Positions 1 to 10,829 are shown, counted from the first letter of the stretch. The stretch: DNA of 64,000 bases from Branchipolynoe longqiensis (GCA_030323885.1 CM059198.1:7276086-7340085); one strand, 5' to 3'. Program-made: numbers and translations. The notes: generated from the sequence alone by a model not told the origin.

Positions 1-69
1 GTTTATGTTATGGAACGTTCGTTAACCTTATATGTTTGTGACCATGGTATGTTCTCACCTTTTTTGACT

Positions 70-1180
70 TTAATGTTGTAGCAGTCGCCGTGCGACGCCA
101 CTTGGCTTTTCCAATTGCTTGTTATAATGTCTAGCAAACGATCGTTCGGTCTTCCATCCTGCATGCGCTAGTATGCGCTTGACCGAAATGCCTAAGAGGC
201 GTGCCTTTGACACCATGGCTCCTCTTGTTGAGTGTGACGCATATCTGTCCGTATCCACTCTTGCCATCTTCAGGACATTAATTGTCCATCTGGCAAGCGT
301 ATCTCTTGATATGCCGTTGTGTGGCTTAATAAAGCTTATCAACAATTGTCTTGAGTTTCTAACTCCTTGTGTCTTGGATATATATGTTCTGATCGTGGAA
401 ACTACACACAGTTTCGGATTGTCTTTGAATTGTGTTACATCAATTGACGACAAGGGATCACCTAAACGATTAGATTTTAACAATGTTGTCAAATCGAAGG
501 TCGCTTGCCTTCTGTCTATTTCCAGTCCATCAAGTGAAAGTGCCACTATAGTTTGGCCTCGATGACCTGTGACTAACAGTAATAACAGTGCTAACTTAAA
601 CCCTAATTGTTTTATATCTAGAAACCTATTATGTGGCCAATCGTTAAACATTTTGAATACCAGTGACACATCCCAAAATCAGTCATATTTTGGTTTAGGT
701 GGGTTTCGTTCATAAATTCCCTTTAGTACCCATGATATAACATGATGTTTACCCATTGTATCTCCCCTTGTTCTGGGAAGGATAATCGAGAGAGCGCACC
801 TGGCAGCATTAATTGCGCCGTAACCTAGCCCTTCTTGTTCTAACATTCTAAAAAATCTGCACACTTGGGCAATAGTTGGGTTCATGGGTTTAACTTTGTG
901 AATAAGACAATAAACGCCCCATTTTTTTCAAATATGTGGTATACATTTTCACTGTTCCTTTTCTCCACGCATGTGACACTAGCCGTTCTTGTGTAATTTT
1001 GTCTAAACCAAATTGTTCTAGGTATTTATTTAGAAAAGGAATGCAAGCAACGGTGTTGTTGCTACGTTGCCGTGATGTTCCAGAGGGCATTGGTGAGTTA
1101 GATTTCCTCGGGATTTTGGGAATCTGAGGCAATCTCGGGCTGTCGAGGCTAGTCCTGCTAGCCACGGATGTGTGTCCCAT
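70..1180 (-). pseudogene. DIRS tyrosine recombinase, frameshifted, copy 1
   Basis: The product would cut and rejoin a circular cDNA intermediate into the genome. Catalytic positions are visible: an Arg in GHRGQT near 545-560, HSTR near 210-225, HAGW near 160-170, and the Tyr of FARHYNK near 125. The C terminus (RRLLQH, stop at 70) matches the end of copy 2. Two lesions break the frame: one extra A in an A-run near 925-932 and a TGA near 676-678. The N-terminal part overlaps the end of the RNase H frame by about 150 bp, as in other DIRS elements. All catalytic residues survive, so inactivation seems recent or the lesions may partly be sequencing errors in homopolymers; the TGA is not in a homopolymer. 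Confidence 0.85.
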
Positions 1181-1781
1181 TCGGGGACGATCAGGATGGC
1201 GTGAGACCGGTCCATCTTTATCTTTCGTGCCACTCTGGTAATGATGTTGAAAGGGGGAAAAATATAATAAAATTCATTTTCCCAAATCAGTGAGAAAGCA
1301 TCTATGTGCCAAGCAAATGGTTCTGGGTGCCATGAAACATATCTGTTAACTTTAAAGTTATTCCTTGATGCAAATAAGTCAACCGTAGGTGAAACCCATT
1401 GGCGACAAATTTTGTTGAAAATTTTTATGTTTAAATTCCATTCTAAGTGGTCGTGAAAGACTCTACTCTTTTTGTCAGCCAGGATGTTTTGCGATCCTGG
1501 GATATGTGATATGGTTAACCATATTTGATGTTTTTGCGCCCAGTTCCAAATACTTTGTGCCAAGTTATTACACTCTTTTGACTTTGTACCTCCCATATTT
1601 CTGACATATGCCATGGCCGTAGTGTTATCTGTAAGCAGTTGAACAGTATTTTTCGGTATTTTAATTAGACTCAAGAGGCCTAAGTAAATCGCTCTTAATT
1701 CAAGAACATTAATATGGTCTGACTTTTCGTTTTCTAACCATCTCCCTCCTGTTGCTACATCATTTCGATGAGCTCCCCAAC
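1030..1781 (-). pseudogene. DIRS RNase H and polyprotein C-terminal part, copy 1
   Basis: This is the part of the RT-RNase H polyprotein downstream of the inserted LTR. The frame is open from the insertion site at 1781 to 1030. RNase H acidic positions can be seen: Glu in LELRAIYLGL near 1685-1710 and Asp in LTDNTTAMAYV near 1600-1635; the first Asp (TTDAS) lies on the other side of the LTR, near 2128-2145. After the RNase H come the conserved DIRS tail blocks DLFASRN and IWENEFYYIFPP. The piece lacks its own start and depends on the interrupted upstream frame, so it cannot be expressed as a normal polyprotein. Confidence 0.85.
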
Positions 1782-1785
1782 CTTG

Positions 1786-2120
1786 TGTAATGGCCCACGG
1801 CCCTCCGACTTACCCTTTCTCTCACGAAAGAACACCAAGATTCAATTCAGTGTACGCTTCACCTGGTTTATTGAACCCTCTGCTCTCCGCGGCGTCAGTA
1901 GTTGTCTGACCCGCCCCCTGACTCGCCAGATCCCACATCGACTCTCTAGGTGTGTGTGGGGGGGGGTGGGTCAACCACACGCAGTAGAGGTCAGCCCAGT
2001 TGGGGTCTGACCGGTGGTGACCCGTGCCGCCACCTAGCGCAGTGTAGTGGAACTGCGCGGGTGGCGTCGTAGTCTCCGCTGCTACCGCGTGATAGTAGAG
2101 CTCATGTTCAGACTACTACA
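1786..2120 (-). mobile_element. Solo LTR inserted in DIRS copy 1
   Basis: A 335-bp block begins TGTAATGG and ends CTACTACA on the plus strand, so it runs TGTA...TACA as an LTR does. It is flanked by CTTG at 1782-1785 and 2121-2124, a 4-bp target duplication (5 bp is also possible). Removing it rejoins the RT and RNase H frames at a position that is uninterrupted in copy 2. On the minus strand an AATAAA lies in the second half, which suggests minus orientation. No gag, pol or second LTR is present, hence a solo LTR from recombination. A diverged relative lies at 25262-25548. The parent family was not identified. Confidence 0.8.
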
Positions 2121-2124
2121 CTTG

Positions 2125-3354
2125 TAATGACGCATCGGTAGTAACTACCGTGTTGGGTTGATCCATTCTAATGGGATTGGAAGAGTTATTAATATTCTCG
2201 ATCCACCAAGATATATCTGTGTAACCATCCTGGGAAATGTACATTTTCCTTTCAAAGTTACCTTTTGTATGTGCTAACGCTCTATTCTTGTCTATTTCTA
2301 GAGACTTGAAGTGCGCCGCCCCATAAAGAACAGCCGGCGCATATGAAACCATTATACCGATAAGGACAGCGACCTGTCTAATCTTTGACCTAGATATGTC
2401 AAGCAGCTGGGAGGCCGTGTCATGAAACTTCTGTAGTTTCTGTTCCGTTAATGATACGGTCATTGCTTTGGTGTTGATTAAAAACCCTAGGCATTTTAAT
2501 TCCTTATTCGGGACAAAAACGGATTTTTTGTCGTGTATGTAAAAACCTAATTCTGTTAATAAAGTACACAAATCATTCACTGCCAAATGGCATTTGTTAA
2601 AGGATTCTGCCATAATAAAGGAATCATCTATGTATGGAAACATTGTATGTCCTAATCTTCCCATAACAGCAAAAACAGGTTTTAATAACTTTGTAAACAG
2701 TCGAGGTGCGCAGGCTAAACCATTAGGCATGCAAGTAAATTGGAAAAGGGTACCGTTCCAAATAAATCTCAGAAATTGTCTGTGTTCTTTGCAAATGGGG
2801 ACTGTATAATACGCGTCTCTTAAGTCTACGCTGGCAAGCCAGGCATGCGGCGTTATTAAGTCTCTCGCCGTTTCTAATGAGAACATTTTAAAATGTTTGT
2901 ATGTTACCAATTTATTTAACTTTGTCAAATCCAAAATCATGCGAATTTCGCCATTTGGTTTGGGCCTAGAAAAGACATTAGAAATAAACTGTCCTTTTGT
3001 GTTTTGTACTCGTTCAATAATACCTTTTGTTTCAAACAGCGAAACCTGATAATCTATTTGGCGTTTTTCTGCTATGTTGAATTTGTATGGGAACGGAACT
3101 CTTTCCTGTTTTTGTATGTCTGTGAAAGGTATTTGAACTCCTTTTACTATATCCAAAATTTCCCTATCAGATGTAATGTTAACCCATTTGTGCAAACAGT
3201 TAAGGATGTTGCCTGCCTGAAACTTGCTTACATAAGTTTGTGTCTCTTCAGACACCGTGTTGAGTGTAGGAGTCTGTGTCTCTACTTGGCTCCTGGCCGC
3301 GGGAATTGGGGTTTGGGTGTAAACTCCCTTTTGTGTCCGCGGTTGTCGTTCCAA
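2125..3354 (-). pseudogene. DIRS reverse transcriptase, interrupted by LTR, copy 1
   Basis: This frame encodes the RT of the DIRS-like element, which copies the element RNA into cDNA. Visible motifs in order: SRPKPNGEIRMILD, SVDLRDAYYTVPI with the first catalytic Asp, FTCMPNGLACAP, and MFPYIDDSF with the YIDD catalytic pair, followed by a thumb/connection region and the start of RNase H (TTDAS). The frame starts inside the end of gag in a different frame (73-bp overlap at 3282-3354), so expression probably used a frameshift or reinitiation. It runs open for about 410 residues and is cut only by the LTR at 1786-2120. No other lesion was noticed. Confidence 0.9.
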
Positions 3355-4622
3355 CCCGTGTTCTGGCGTTCTCCTCTGCCTCGTCCTCTGGGATTGAAGC
3401 CGAATGGGGGACCTCCTCGTCCCGGCCTTCCTCCTCTGCGGAAGCGAAAATCCGAGCGGGGGCGTCGGAATTTGTTGGGGTTGTCAAACTTGTTGGTGCC
3501 ATCCGTGTTTTTAGCGCTTTTAGTGTCTACCTCGACAGCTTTGAAGAAGTGCGCAAGCTGACCGCCAAACATTTTGGTTTTGTCCAGTGGCTTGCCTAGC
3601 ACTGGCTTTGGCGGTAGGTAAAGGGTGTATTCTTTACCATCATTGTCAGTTACTTTCTTAGATCTGGCGACTTCTTTGCCAGCATCTGTTGTGACCGACT
3701 TGAAGACGTTTTCAAATCGCCGGAAAGTCATGAAGTTGGACGCTGCGGTAAGCAGCGCAATCCCTTTGCCCATCACTCGTGCAAGCGACGAGAACTTATT
3801 CTCGGCTTGCATCCGATTCGCTACCGGAGTTATCGATGTTAGCGCTCCGAGCACCGCTTTATGAATCGTGAACAACGCATTCTCATAACGACGTCTTTCG
3901 TCTGAGAGATGGATGCCTGCATCCATTTCTTTACTGATGGACTGGGGAACTCCTTTAATTCCCGAGATTTGTTCCGTCAGCTTGTTGATCACCTCCACAG
4001 GTTTGAAAGTGTGGAAATGTCCTTTAAGCATTTCCCTCATCATGGTTGTAGTCCGCAACCTCTTTGCTTTCGCTAACGGGCATTTCTTCTTGATCTTTGC
4101 CCCTATCCTGGCATAAATGCCCGGTCTCTCCGTGTCTGAGTCGGAGTCAGTTGTGGACGAATCATCTGATTTATCCGATGATGAGTCCTTCTTCTTTTTC
4201 TTTTTGTTTTTCTTTGTCTTCTTCACTCGCTTCTTATTGACCTTTGTGAATTCATCACCCAAGCTACTGCCAAGTCTTTTGCGCTTCTTGGGTTTCGGTT
4301 GCGGAACCTCAAATGCTGATTCGGTTTCGTCATCTGAGAAATCCTCCCAGTCATCGTCTGGGATAGGAGGAGAAGAAGGCCGTGTGGCTTGTGTCTTATA
4401 TGTGTCCATAATCCGTAGGATTTTGTCTTCAAGCTCCTCATCCCCACTATCCTTGTCCGAAGGACCAGCCCCCGGCTGTGGAGATGGCGGTGCCGTCTGC
4501 GGTGGTGAGGAATCGTACCCTGAAGGCACGCGGCTCTGTGCCGCTGCCGGCGGAACCTTGTTTCGCTTGGTGGCCATCGGTTTCTGTAAGAACAAGGGTT
4601 CCTTACTTAGTACCGGTATCAT
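3282..4622 (-). CDS. DIRS gag-like protein, copy 1 (intact frame)
   Basis: An open 446-codon frame upstream of and overlapping RT. It has a Pro/Ser/Asp-rich acidic N-terminal third, a lysine-rich stretch (KKTKKNKKKKKKDSSSD) that could act as a nuclear localisation or RNA-binding signal, a conserved central block (TTMMREMLKGHFHTFKP to LTEQISGIKG) shared with copy 2, and an RGG-type C terminus (RRGGRPGRGGPP, PRGRGRGER). No CCHC zinc knuckle is present, which is usual for DIRS gag. The role as structural or RNA-binding protein is inferred from position. The first ATG is at 4622; a second at about 4577 (MATKRNK) is an equally good start. This is the only undamaged frame among the larger elements here. 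Confidence 0.85.
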   Translation of the reverse strand: MIPVLSKEPLFLQKPMATKRNKVPPAAAQSRVPSGYDSSPPQTAPPSPQPGAGPSDKDSGDEELEDKILRIMDTYKTQATRPSSPPIPDDDWEDFSDDETESAFEVPQPKPKKRKRLGSSLGDEFTKVNKKRVKKTKKNKKKKKKDSSSDKSDDSSTTDSDSDTERPGIYARIGAKIKKKCPLAKAKRLRTTTMMREMLKGHFHTFKPVEVINKLTEQISGIKGVPQSISKEMDAGIHLSDERRRYENALFTIHKAVLGALTSITPVANRMQAENKFSSLARVMGKGIALLTAASNFMTFRRFENVFKSVTTDAGKEVARSKKVTDNDGKEYTLYLPPKPVLGKPLDKTKMFGGQLAHFFKAVEVDTKSAKNTDGTNKFDNPNKFRRPRSDFRFRRGGRPGRGGPPFGFNPRGRGRGERQNTGWNDNRGHKREFTPKPQFPRPGAK

Positions 4623-5265
4623 CTCAACATGTTCACAAAGTGAGCTGGATTGAGGTATTATTAGAATGGTATATAGTAACGTGTTTAAACCGTTCTGTAT
4701 ACAAGCGTTAAGCTAAAGTTTTGCCGTAGGTTTTATCGGTAGTGAAACCAACCAAACGGAGGGGCGGCCATTGGCACGCCCGCTCTCTCTGTTTCATACA
4801 CTTCTCCCACCCGCGGCATTCTGCGCCAGCAAGTTGAAGAAAATATTACGAAACTCGGAGGCTCGCCTCAAAAAAACGGTCTGGGGAGTCTATAAAAGAA
4901 ACCCAGGATCATCCCCAACAAAACCCTCTTTAGGGTTCGGAGGAATTTCCTTAGGAGATGCAACTCGGTTTAACATCTCTGCCTGTCTGAACACAGGTTT
5001 CGCTATGTGAAGCGGTATCGGTTTCGGTTCTCACATTCTTATCCTCGTGTTTTTTATAACACCTTTTATGTCCAAATTGGACCTGAGAAAGTTCTAAGCT
5101 TTCATAATGGGATGCTATAAACCATCCTTAAGAAGTTGAATGCAGTTTCTCAATACTTACAGTTAGTTAAAGTGTTGTAGTAGTTAAATCCTGCTGGAGC
5201 AGCTCAGCAAACGTCCTCCCGCCGTGAGCTGCTTATGCTAATTGCTGTACCCGGATGTGCTTACC

Positions 5266-5311
5266 TCTCCCTAGCCTGCGGCTAGCCTGAGGCTATATAC
5301 CGAGGTAAAAT
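5266..5311 (-). repeat. Inverted terminal repeat of DIRS copy 1
   Basis: The plus-strand sequence here (CTAGCCTGCGGCTAGCCTGA, then TATACCGAGGTAAAATA) matches 21629-21687 at the 3' end of copy 2, which has one additional GTGGCTAGCCT block. Because copy 1 is on the minus strand, the match means that the 5' end of one copy is the reverse complement of the 3' end of the other, as expected for DIRS inverted terminal repeats. Similarity stops at the TA run starting at 5311, taken as the outer end. Confidence 0.75.
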
Positions 5312-5700
5312 ATATATATATATATTCCAGAAGATGGAGAGACTCAAGCGATAGGGCTATGACAAGTTGATTAGAAGATGTTAACTTCAAATACCAAAGA
5401 ATTTATGTAACTGGAATCTGACAATTAATTACAAGTAATGTAAGTAATGAGCATATCAACTGGGATTGGCAGAAAATGGTTCAATTGAACAACATTAGTA
5501 TGTTTAAATCTCAACTAGTCCTCGAAGGTGTGACGACAGGTGGATGGATTCAAATTTGAATTCAAAACAAATTTGGTTTCATTATAGAGGCGATAATTTC
5601 AACCAGATTTGGAAGTATTATTTAGTTAATATTATGGATGTCGATAGCTATGATCCTATGAAATCTACATGACTTTGAAATGCATGCACATAGGATACCT
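5312..5700. other. Unassigned AT-rich DNA
   Basis: After a short TA run (5311-5324) there is no open frame, tRNA-like box or recognised repeat. Confidence 0.6.
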
Positions 5701-5960
5701 ACTGAAATGGACATGAATCTGAAAGGCTTCTCTCACGAGACTGAAAGGTATCTCCAAAGGAGGATGGAATGTACATGCATTTGAAAGGCATGTCCAAAGG
5801 CAAATGAAATGGACTTAAATTTGAAAGGTGTTTCAAAAGAAGACAGAAATGGACATACATTTGAAAGGCTTGTTTCAAGAAGACTGAAATGTACAGAAGT
5901 TTGACAGGCATGTCCAAAGGAGAGTGGAATGGGCCTGATTTTGCAAGGTATGTCTATAGG
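5700..5960. repeat. Minisatellite, about 40-bp unit, six copies
   Basis: Degenerate units resembling GGACATACATTTGAAAGGC followed by TGTCCAAAGGA recur about every 40 bp. The open frames on the minus strand are a by-product of the repeat. Confidence 0.65.
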
Positions 5961-5969
5961 TGCTTGGTA

Positions 5970-6005
5970 TGTTCTAAGATGTTGCCAGCACATAAAACCC
6001 CAACA
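5970..6005 (+). repeat. SINE-B tail fragment
   Basis: The text AAGATGTTGCCAGCACATAA followed by AACCCCAACAAGCAAA matches the 3' tail of SINE-B. Confidence 0.55.
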
Positions 6006-6069
6006 AGCAAATCGTTTACCCTCCTGCCCTAGGCCGCATGCTTGTTACAACTGGACAATGAACCATTTA

Positions 6070-6465
6070 AGCTAAGATTCCATATACGCGGTATGCGGCA
6101 TGGTGCATGCGAATGCGAATGTGGAATATGTGACATAGATATATGCCAACCCCCAATAGGCGATGTTTACTTTTTGTGCTGGTGGATGGTTAAACGAACA
6201 TACACACCCACACAGTTACCCATGACATTTTTTGGGGTTTTTCCTCCAAATTTGTGAAGGAAGATCAAAGTTACTATTGTTTTCTATGGCAAACACAGCA
6301 GTATTCGCATTCGCATTCGCACCGATCGGTCCATGGATCGATCCATTTGCCGCATTCGCATTCGCATTCGGACGTATGGAAGCACCACTATTCATTTACA
6401 TGCTTTTCGTTTTTTTGCAGCATTCGCACTTGCATGCCGCATACCGCGTATAAGGAATCTTAGCT
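6070..6465. mobile_element. MITE-1 copy (Harbinger-like), full length
   Basis: The ends are inverted repeats of about 30 bp: AGCTAAGATTCCATATACGC at the left, its complement with one extra base at the right. TTA flanks both ends (6067-6069 and 6466-6468), a 3-bp target duplication as for PIF/Harbinger. The middle contains several GCATTC hexamer runs and a conserved block (GATCGGTCCATGG, TTTGCCGCATTCGC). No transposase is encoded. Other copies: 26186-26542, 53350-53552 (partial), 54192-54602, 57954-58401. Confidence 0.85.
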
Positions 6466-6527
6466 TTAGCCACAACAGAGTGACCCCTCCATTATCGCTC
6501 CACCCATGTACCTTCGATACAGCGTGA

Positions 6528-6549
6528 GGGGGGGGGGGGGGGGGGGGGG
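6528..6549. repeat. Poly-G run of 22
   Basis: A single homopolymer of 22 G, prone to length error in assembly. Confidence 0.95.
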
Positions 6550-6890
6550 TAGCACAAGGAAGCATTGCTAGTAGTAAAACTACACTGGAGCCCGTGGTGA
6601 AGCATCAGTTAATACATTACTCACCACACTGGAGAGGAGTAACTGAAGCTGTTTTAGTAGTAACATAATGAGTTAGACCAGGCATGGCTGCCAATCATCG
6701 CAGAGGTATTTTCTCGAAAGTTTTTAATATCCAAGTATTCATGAAAAGACAGACAATCTTAGGATTGGTGCAAATTGCAACTAAGGTTTAAATTTCTTAA
6801 TGTCTCCTAACCTATTTGAAGAGATATAAAGACATTATTTTAAGGAACTATTACCCGATGTGAGGTTTGAAACTTGAGACTCTATTTTAT
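6550..6890. other. Unassigned
   Basis: No frame or repeat recognised. Confidence 0.55.
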
Positions 6891-6896
6891 TTCTTT

Positions 6897-7128
6897 TTTT
6901 TTGTACATTAGTTGTATAAGCATGGGAAATTTCAGTCGCAGACGACTGGTCTTCCTCATTCCACTGCTCCTTGTCCTATCCTAGTAATGCAGAGTGTCTG
7001 GCTAGGAAGCAAGACATATCAATTTTTAAATCATTGGTTTGACTCGACCAGGATTCGAGCCCATGATCCCACGATCTAACACCACGGGAGACGGAAGCTC
7101 TAACTTATTTGGCCATCCCGTGTGGTAT
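6897..7128 (-). mobile_element. SINE-B, alternative tail form
   Basis: On the minus strand the tRNA-like head begins near 7128 with GGGATGGCCAAATAAGTTAG and has a box B like GGCTCGAATCC. The central part matches SINE-B, but the tail past about 6960 differs and is shared with 13797-14022, so these two form a subfamily. Confidence 0.7.
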
Positions 7129-7396
7129 AGAATGTGAATGAGAATGTTTCTGAGGCCAATTTATTGCATAACCTTAAAGTTTAAGAATTAGACAGTTTGA
7201 TCAGCGGAGATTTCAATGTATTTTAAAACATACCTAGGCATAGGGAAATATGATGTATATATATATAAGTAATATTTGATAAGTCGGTCTGATATCAGTT
7301 TCATCACACCCAACATTGTAACGGATATCACCGTCGATACTGTGTTATCACCAGAGGCTGGTTGGTGCCTCAGCTCTTGCACCACCCCCAAAGTAT

Positions 7397-7690
7397 AGCT
7401 TGTTTTATTTAATGACACATCTAGAGCACATCAATTTTCATATCATCGGCTATTGGATGTCAAACATATGGTCATTCTGACATATTTCTTTGGAGGAAAC
7501 CTGCTGCCGCCACATAAGCTACTCTTTCCGATAAGCAGCAAGGGGTCTTTTATATACACTTTCTCACAGACAGGACAACACATACCATATCATTTGATGA
7601 ACCAGTTGTGGACTACTGGTTGGAACGGAAAATAGTCCAACCCGCAAATGTGTCCACTGAGCAGGATCGATCAGATGACCCACACCTTCA
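7397..7690 (-). mobile_element. V-SINE-like element
   Basis: Read on the plus strand, the text TTTATTTAATGACACATCTA, TCGGCTATTGGATGTCAAAC and GTGGACTACTGGTTGGAACG resembles, from memory, a very common mollusc SINE of the V-SINE type (RUDI-like). A second copy lies at 32345-32595 in the other orientation. The tRNA head is degraded. The family name needs an alignment. Confidence 0.6.
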
Positions 7691-8514
7691 CAGGTGGACA
7701 CTGTACCTCCCACATGCTTCATGTGTCACAACCATCATGAGTCACTCATGCATGGACACCCACCAGATCCTGGTTCAGTGCATTTGTTGCTATGGCTCAA
7801 TTTATGAATCCAAGCCAATATGATTGATTGATTGGTGGTTGCTTTACACCGTGTCCGCAGCATAGTCCATATTCACGGCGAGCCGCAGCCAATAAGCATA
7901 TTCCCTGATATTTATTACATTCCAATAATATTCATCAATAGACGATTTCCGCGACGCATGTGCAGAGCATAATCCAGACTGGACTTTTGGGTCACAGAGT
8001 CTGTGGAGAGGCAATTGAGGATTTGTTAACACTGGCTTCATATTGAGCAACTCACAGTCTTTTCGGCACAAATGTGGTTTCATAGAGAAAATATACTTAC
8101 CACTTTTGAATCATTTTTGATAATTATAGCCGAATCCTATTCATTGATTGATTGAAAAGCTCGATCGTCAGTGTAAAACAAAACAGTGACACACTGTCGA
8201 CCCACAACACAAGTGTTGTTGCCTATCACCAAGTGTCATACTAGTCGCGGAAATCGTGTATTCCCCAAAATGTATAAACATACCGATATTGAAATATTCT
8301 ACATGGTAATACTCCCGTTCTATCCAGCCCAGTAGGCCTAGTTTCACATTGCAACCAGACTCTCCCTCTTCTTCTTCTTATTCTTCTTCTTAATCTTTTT
8401 GCAATAATCTCTTAAATATATATCACACTAAAATTACCACTTCCATAAATCGGGTGCCCTTCAAAGAAAACGACGAAGAACTTTGCCTTGTAGTGGCAAA
8501 TCTTGACCGAAGCC
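7691..8514. other. Unassigned
   Basis: Contains TTGATTGATTG-type short repeats at both 7820 and 8145 and a CTT/TTC run near 8370. No convincing coding frame. Confidence 0.5.
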
Positions 8515-9110
8515 AAAGTTCCCAACTTCCTACCCCCCCCCACACCCTTCCCCAATGCTGCTCCTTCAAGTCTTCTCCGCTGCCCTTCCCCTCTCCTCCC
8601 CCCCCACGCCTCCCCCCCCCCCCTCCACCCTAGCTGCATCACCATTTTTACCTGCAACACCACACACACCGGGGTCAGCACAAAGCACTAAGCATCATTG
8701 GTGGAGGCAGTCGCACACCGGAAGTCTCTCCCCGTATAAACAAACAGAAAAAAGAAGATAAGAAAAGACACTCAGACATACAAAAAGAAGAAGAAAAAGA
8801 CAACAAAACACAACAACAAATAATACCCACAAAAAAGACAAAAATGAAACAACAAAAACTGAAGCCCCCCAAAAGAAGACCAATAATAGAAGACAATAAA
8901 TGAAGATTAAATAAAGAGCAAAGAATGAAAACAACAGCGAGTAGAAATACCAAAAATTACTAAAACACTAACAGAAAAAAGATAAAGAGACAGAGAAAGA
9001 AAGACAGAAAAAGAAGACAAAAAACCACATACACAACATCGGGAAAGTAAAATAAAAAAGTTGTAACCCCCCCCCCAAAAAAACACCAAAAAAAACACCC
9101 AACAACCCAT
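8515..9110. repeat. Low-complexity: C-rich then A-rich
   Basis: 8530-8640 is C-rich; 8745-9110 is A-rich with AAAAGAC/AACAAC-like runs. The hydrophobic minus-strand frames (poly-Phe/Leu) are produced by this composition and are not taken as genes. Confidence 0.75.
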
Positions 9111-9299
9111 CAACAACAGTCATGCCTGGAGGTGTTGTTCTTGAACCCGACACCAGGAGGCAGGATGTTGGTGGAAAAGTCAACAAGTACCAGGAGTAAG
9201 CCAGGTCACTTCCGGTCTGAGCGCTGAGGAACCCTGGGAAGTGTTTGTAGGCAAACACTCAGCCGATACTCAGCAGACGGATAATAAACTGAGCCAAAA

Positions 9300-9815
9300 A
9301 CACAACATCTGAGCTGAGTACTGAGTACATGAAAGCTAGGCAATGGAGTCCACTGGGAGTAGAAGAAAGAAGTATAGGTACAATAGAAACATCAAAAAGA
9401 ACAAAAAACAAGATGGATGAACTGAGTGCATGGAAGAAATGGGGAGGAATGCACTGGGAGTAGAACAAAGAAGTTCAGGGACAATAGACACATATAGAAC
9501 ATTAATCAAGATGGAATCACTGAGTACATGGAAGAATGGGGGTGGAATGCACTGTTTGTTTGTTTGTTTGTTGTTGTTTTACGTCCTAGCAACATCTAAG
9601 GTCATATCAGGACGGGACTGGGAATGCACTGGGAGTAGAACAAAGATGTAGAGGGACAATAGACACATATATATAACATTATCTAAGATGGAGATAGATG
9701 CAGTGAGTACATGGACACAAGGGAATGGAATGCAATGGAAATAGACTAGAAGAAAGAAGGTCAGTGATAATAGAAAAATATACATTAATCAAAAGGGAGC
9801 TAAATGCACTTCTCG
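9300..9815. repeat. Minisatellite, about 108-bp unit, with SINE-B tail insert
   Basis: Units contain GGAATGCACTGGGAGTAGAA, AGGGACAATAGACACATATA and ACTGAGTACATGGAAGAA. About four to five copies. Between 9552 and 9616 a minus-strand SINE-B tail (GTTTGTTTG run then TTTTACGTCCTAGCAACATC) interrupts one unit. Confidence 0.7.
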
Positions 9816-9890
9816 ACTAGATAAAGATGTGAATTGAGAAAAAAATGAAAAATAAAATATATAAACATACACGGATAATTCAAGCAAACT

Positions 9891-10362
9891 CTTGGGGCGT
9901 AATCGATTAATCGACTCTGGTCACCCGAGCCACTTTTTGGCGCATGCGCACATCCTGCAGACTCGGGTCAAAGAATCGAATACGCTTCTCCATGCTCGGG
10001 ATGAACAAAATGGTGGCCCTTTTTTTTGTTTTTTACTAGCTGATATAATTACAGCAAAATATGATTTAAATATTTGTATGATGGTATAGTTTAGTGATAT
10101 TTCCATTTCATTAATCTATGTTATTACCAAAAAAAATGTGTATGACTGGTACCGGTGGCTGTTATCCTGCAGGACGGTACCAGCACCAATGTGATGTCAT
10201 CGCTCCTTGCAAACCCCAGCCAAGAGGTGGGTTACTGGGGTCGGGTTGTTTTGCACACGGCACGTGTATTTGTTGACTCCACTCGCAGTGTTCTATTTGA
10301 AATTTGGACGACTTGGGTGACCCGAGTCACCCGGGTCGTGTTAATCGATTACGGCCCCAGAG
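9891..10362. mobile_element. MITE-11, 472 bp
   Basis: Left end CTTGGGGCGTAATCGATTAA and right end whose complement is CTCTGGGGCCGTAATCGATT form an imperfect inverted repeat; a further CACCCGAG-type motif follows inward on both sides. No transposase frame. Target duplication not clear. Confidence 0.65.
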
Positions 10363-10486
10363 GGGATACATACATGCTATGATTCACCCAGGAGGTAACA
10401 TTCAAACATAAAACCACAAACACGTGACTACCAACACAACAGTTCACTGTGTCGCCTCTAGGTGGCTACACCATACTGTGCTATAG

Positions 10487-10805
10487 TGAAGGGTTTTTTT
10501 TCTTGAAGATTTATACTGCCTAACATGGATAAGTCTGAACAGACTTATTTTAACCATTAGACAGTTTGTCAACAAAAAGGCCAAGTCTACGCTTTTACCG
10601 AGTAAAGGGATTTTTAACCTCCCACACTGCATAGACATTGTATGAGAGCAACAGTACTGGCCTTTGATGATGCTGTAAGTTATACACAGTGGTGGAAATC
10701 CAGATTGGCAGAGGTGGGGGGCGCAGGGAATCGACCCATGAACCTTCAGATTAGGAGTCTGAGATAGAAAAAAGTCAGACACTCTAACAACTCCGCCACA
10801 GAGAA
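10487..10805 (-). mobile_element. SINE-A copy
   Basis: On the minus strand a tRNA-like head starts GTTCTCTGTGGCGGAGTTGT at 10805, then a body that includes GGTGGAAATC/CACTGTGTATAACTTAC and TGTCTAATGGTTAAAATAAG, and ends in an A-rich tail at 10490 (seen as a T run). Same family as 12808, 36644, 49736 and 57346. Confidence 0.8.
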
Positions 10806-10829
10806 CATCGGCGAAACTTACCATATATC

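Larger units (their letters stand above)
1..5311 (-). mobile_element. DIRS-like retrotransposon, copy 1 (3' end off window)
   Basis: Read on the minus strand this holds, in order, an inverted terminal repeat, a gag-like frame, a reverse transcriptase and RNase H polyprotein, and a tyrosine recombinase in an overlapping frame. That order, with a recombinase instead of an integrase, defines DIRS elements. The recombinase ends at 70, so the right terminal repeat lies beyond the window. The copy is dead: an LTR sits between RT and RNase H, and the recombinase has a frameshift and a stop. It shares its domain order with the plus-strand copy at 17448-21686, but the proteins differ at many residues, so the two are separate insertions, not a recent duplication. 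Confidence 0.9.

Noticed and set aside
6042..6257. Small cysteine-rich frame
   Set aside because: Lies inside MITE-1 and is not preserved in the other copies.
8675..9258. Hydrophobic minus-strand frames that look like membrane proteins
   Set aside because: Caused by A-rich plus-strand sequence translated as Phe/Leu/Val; no start context, no conserved pattern.
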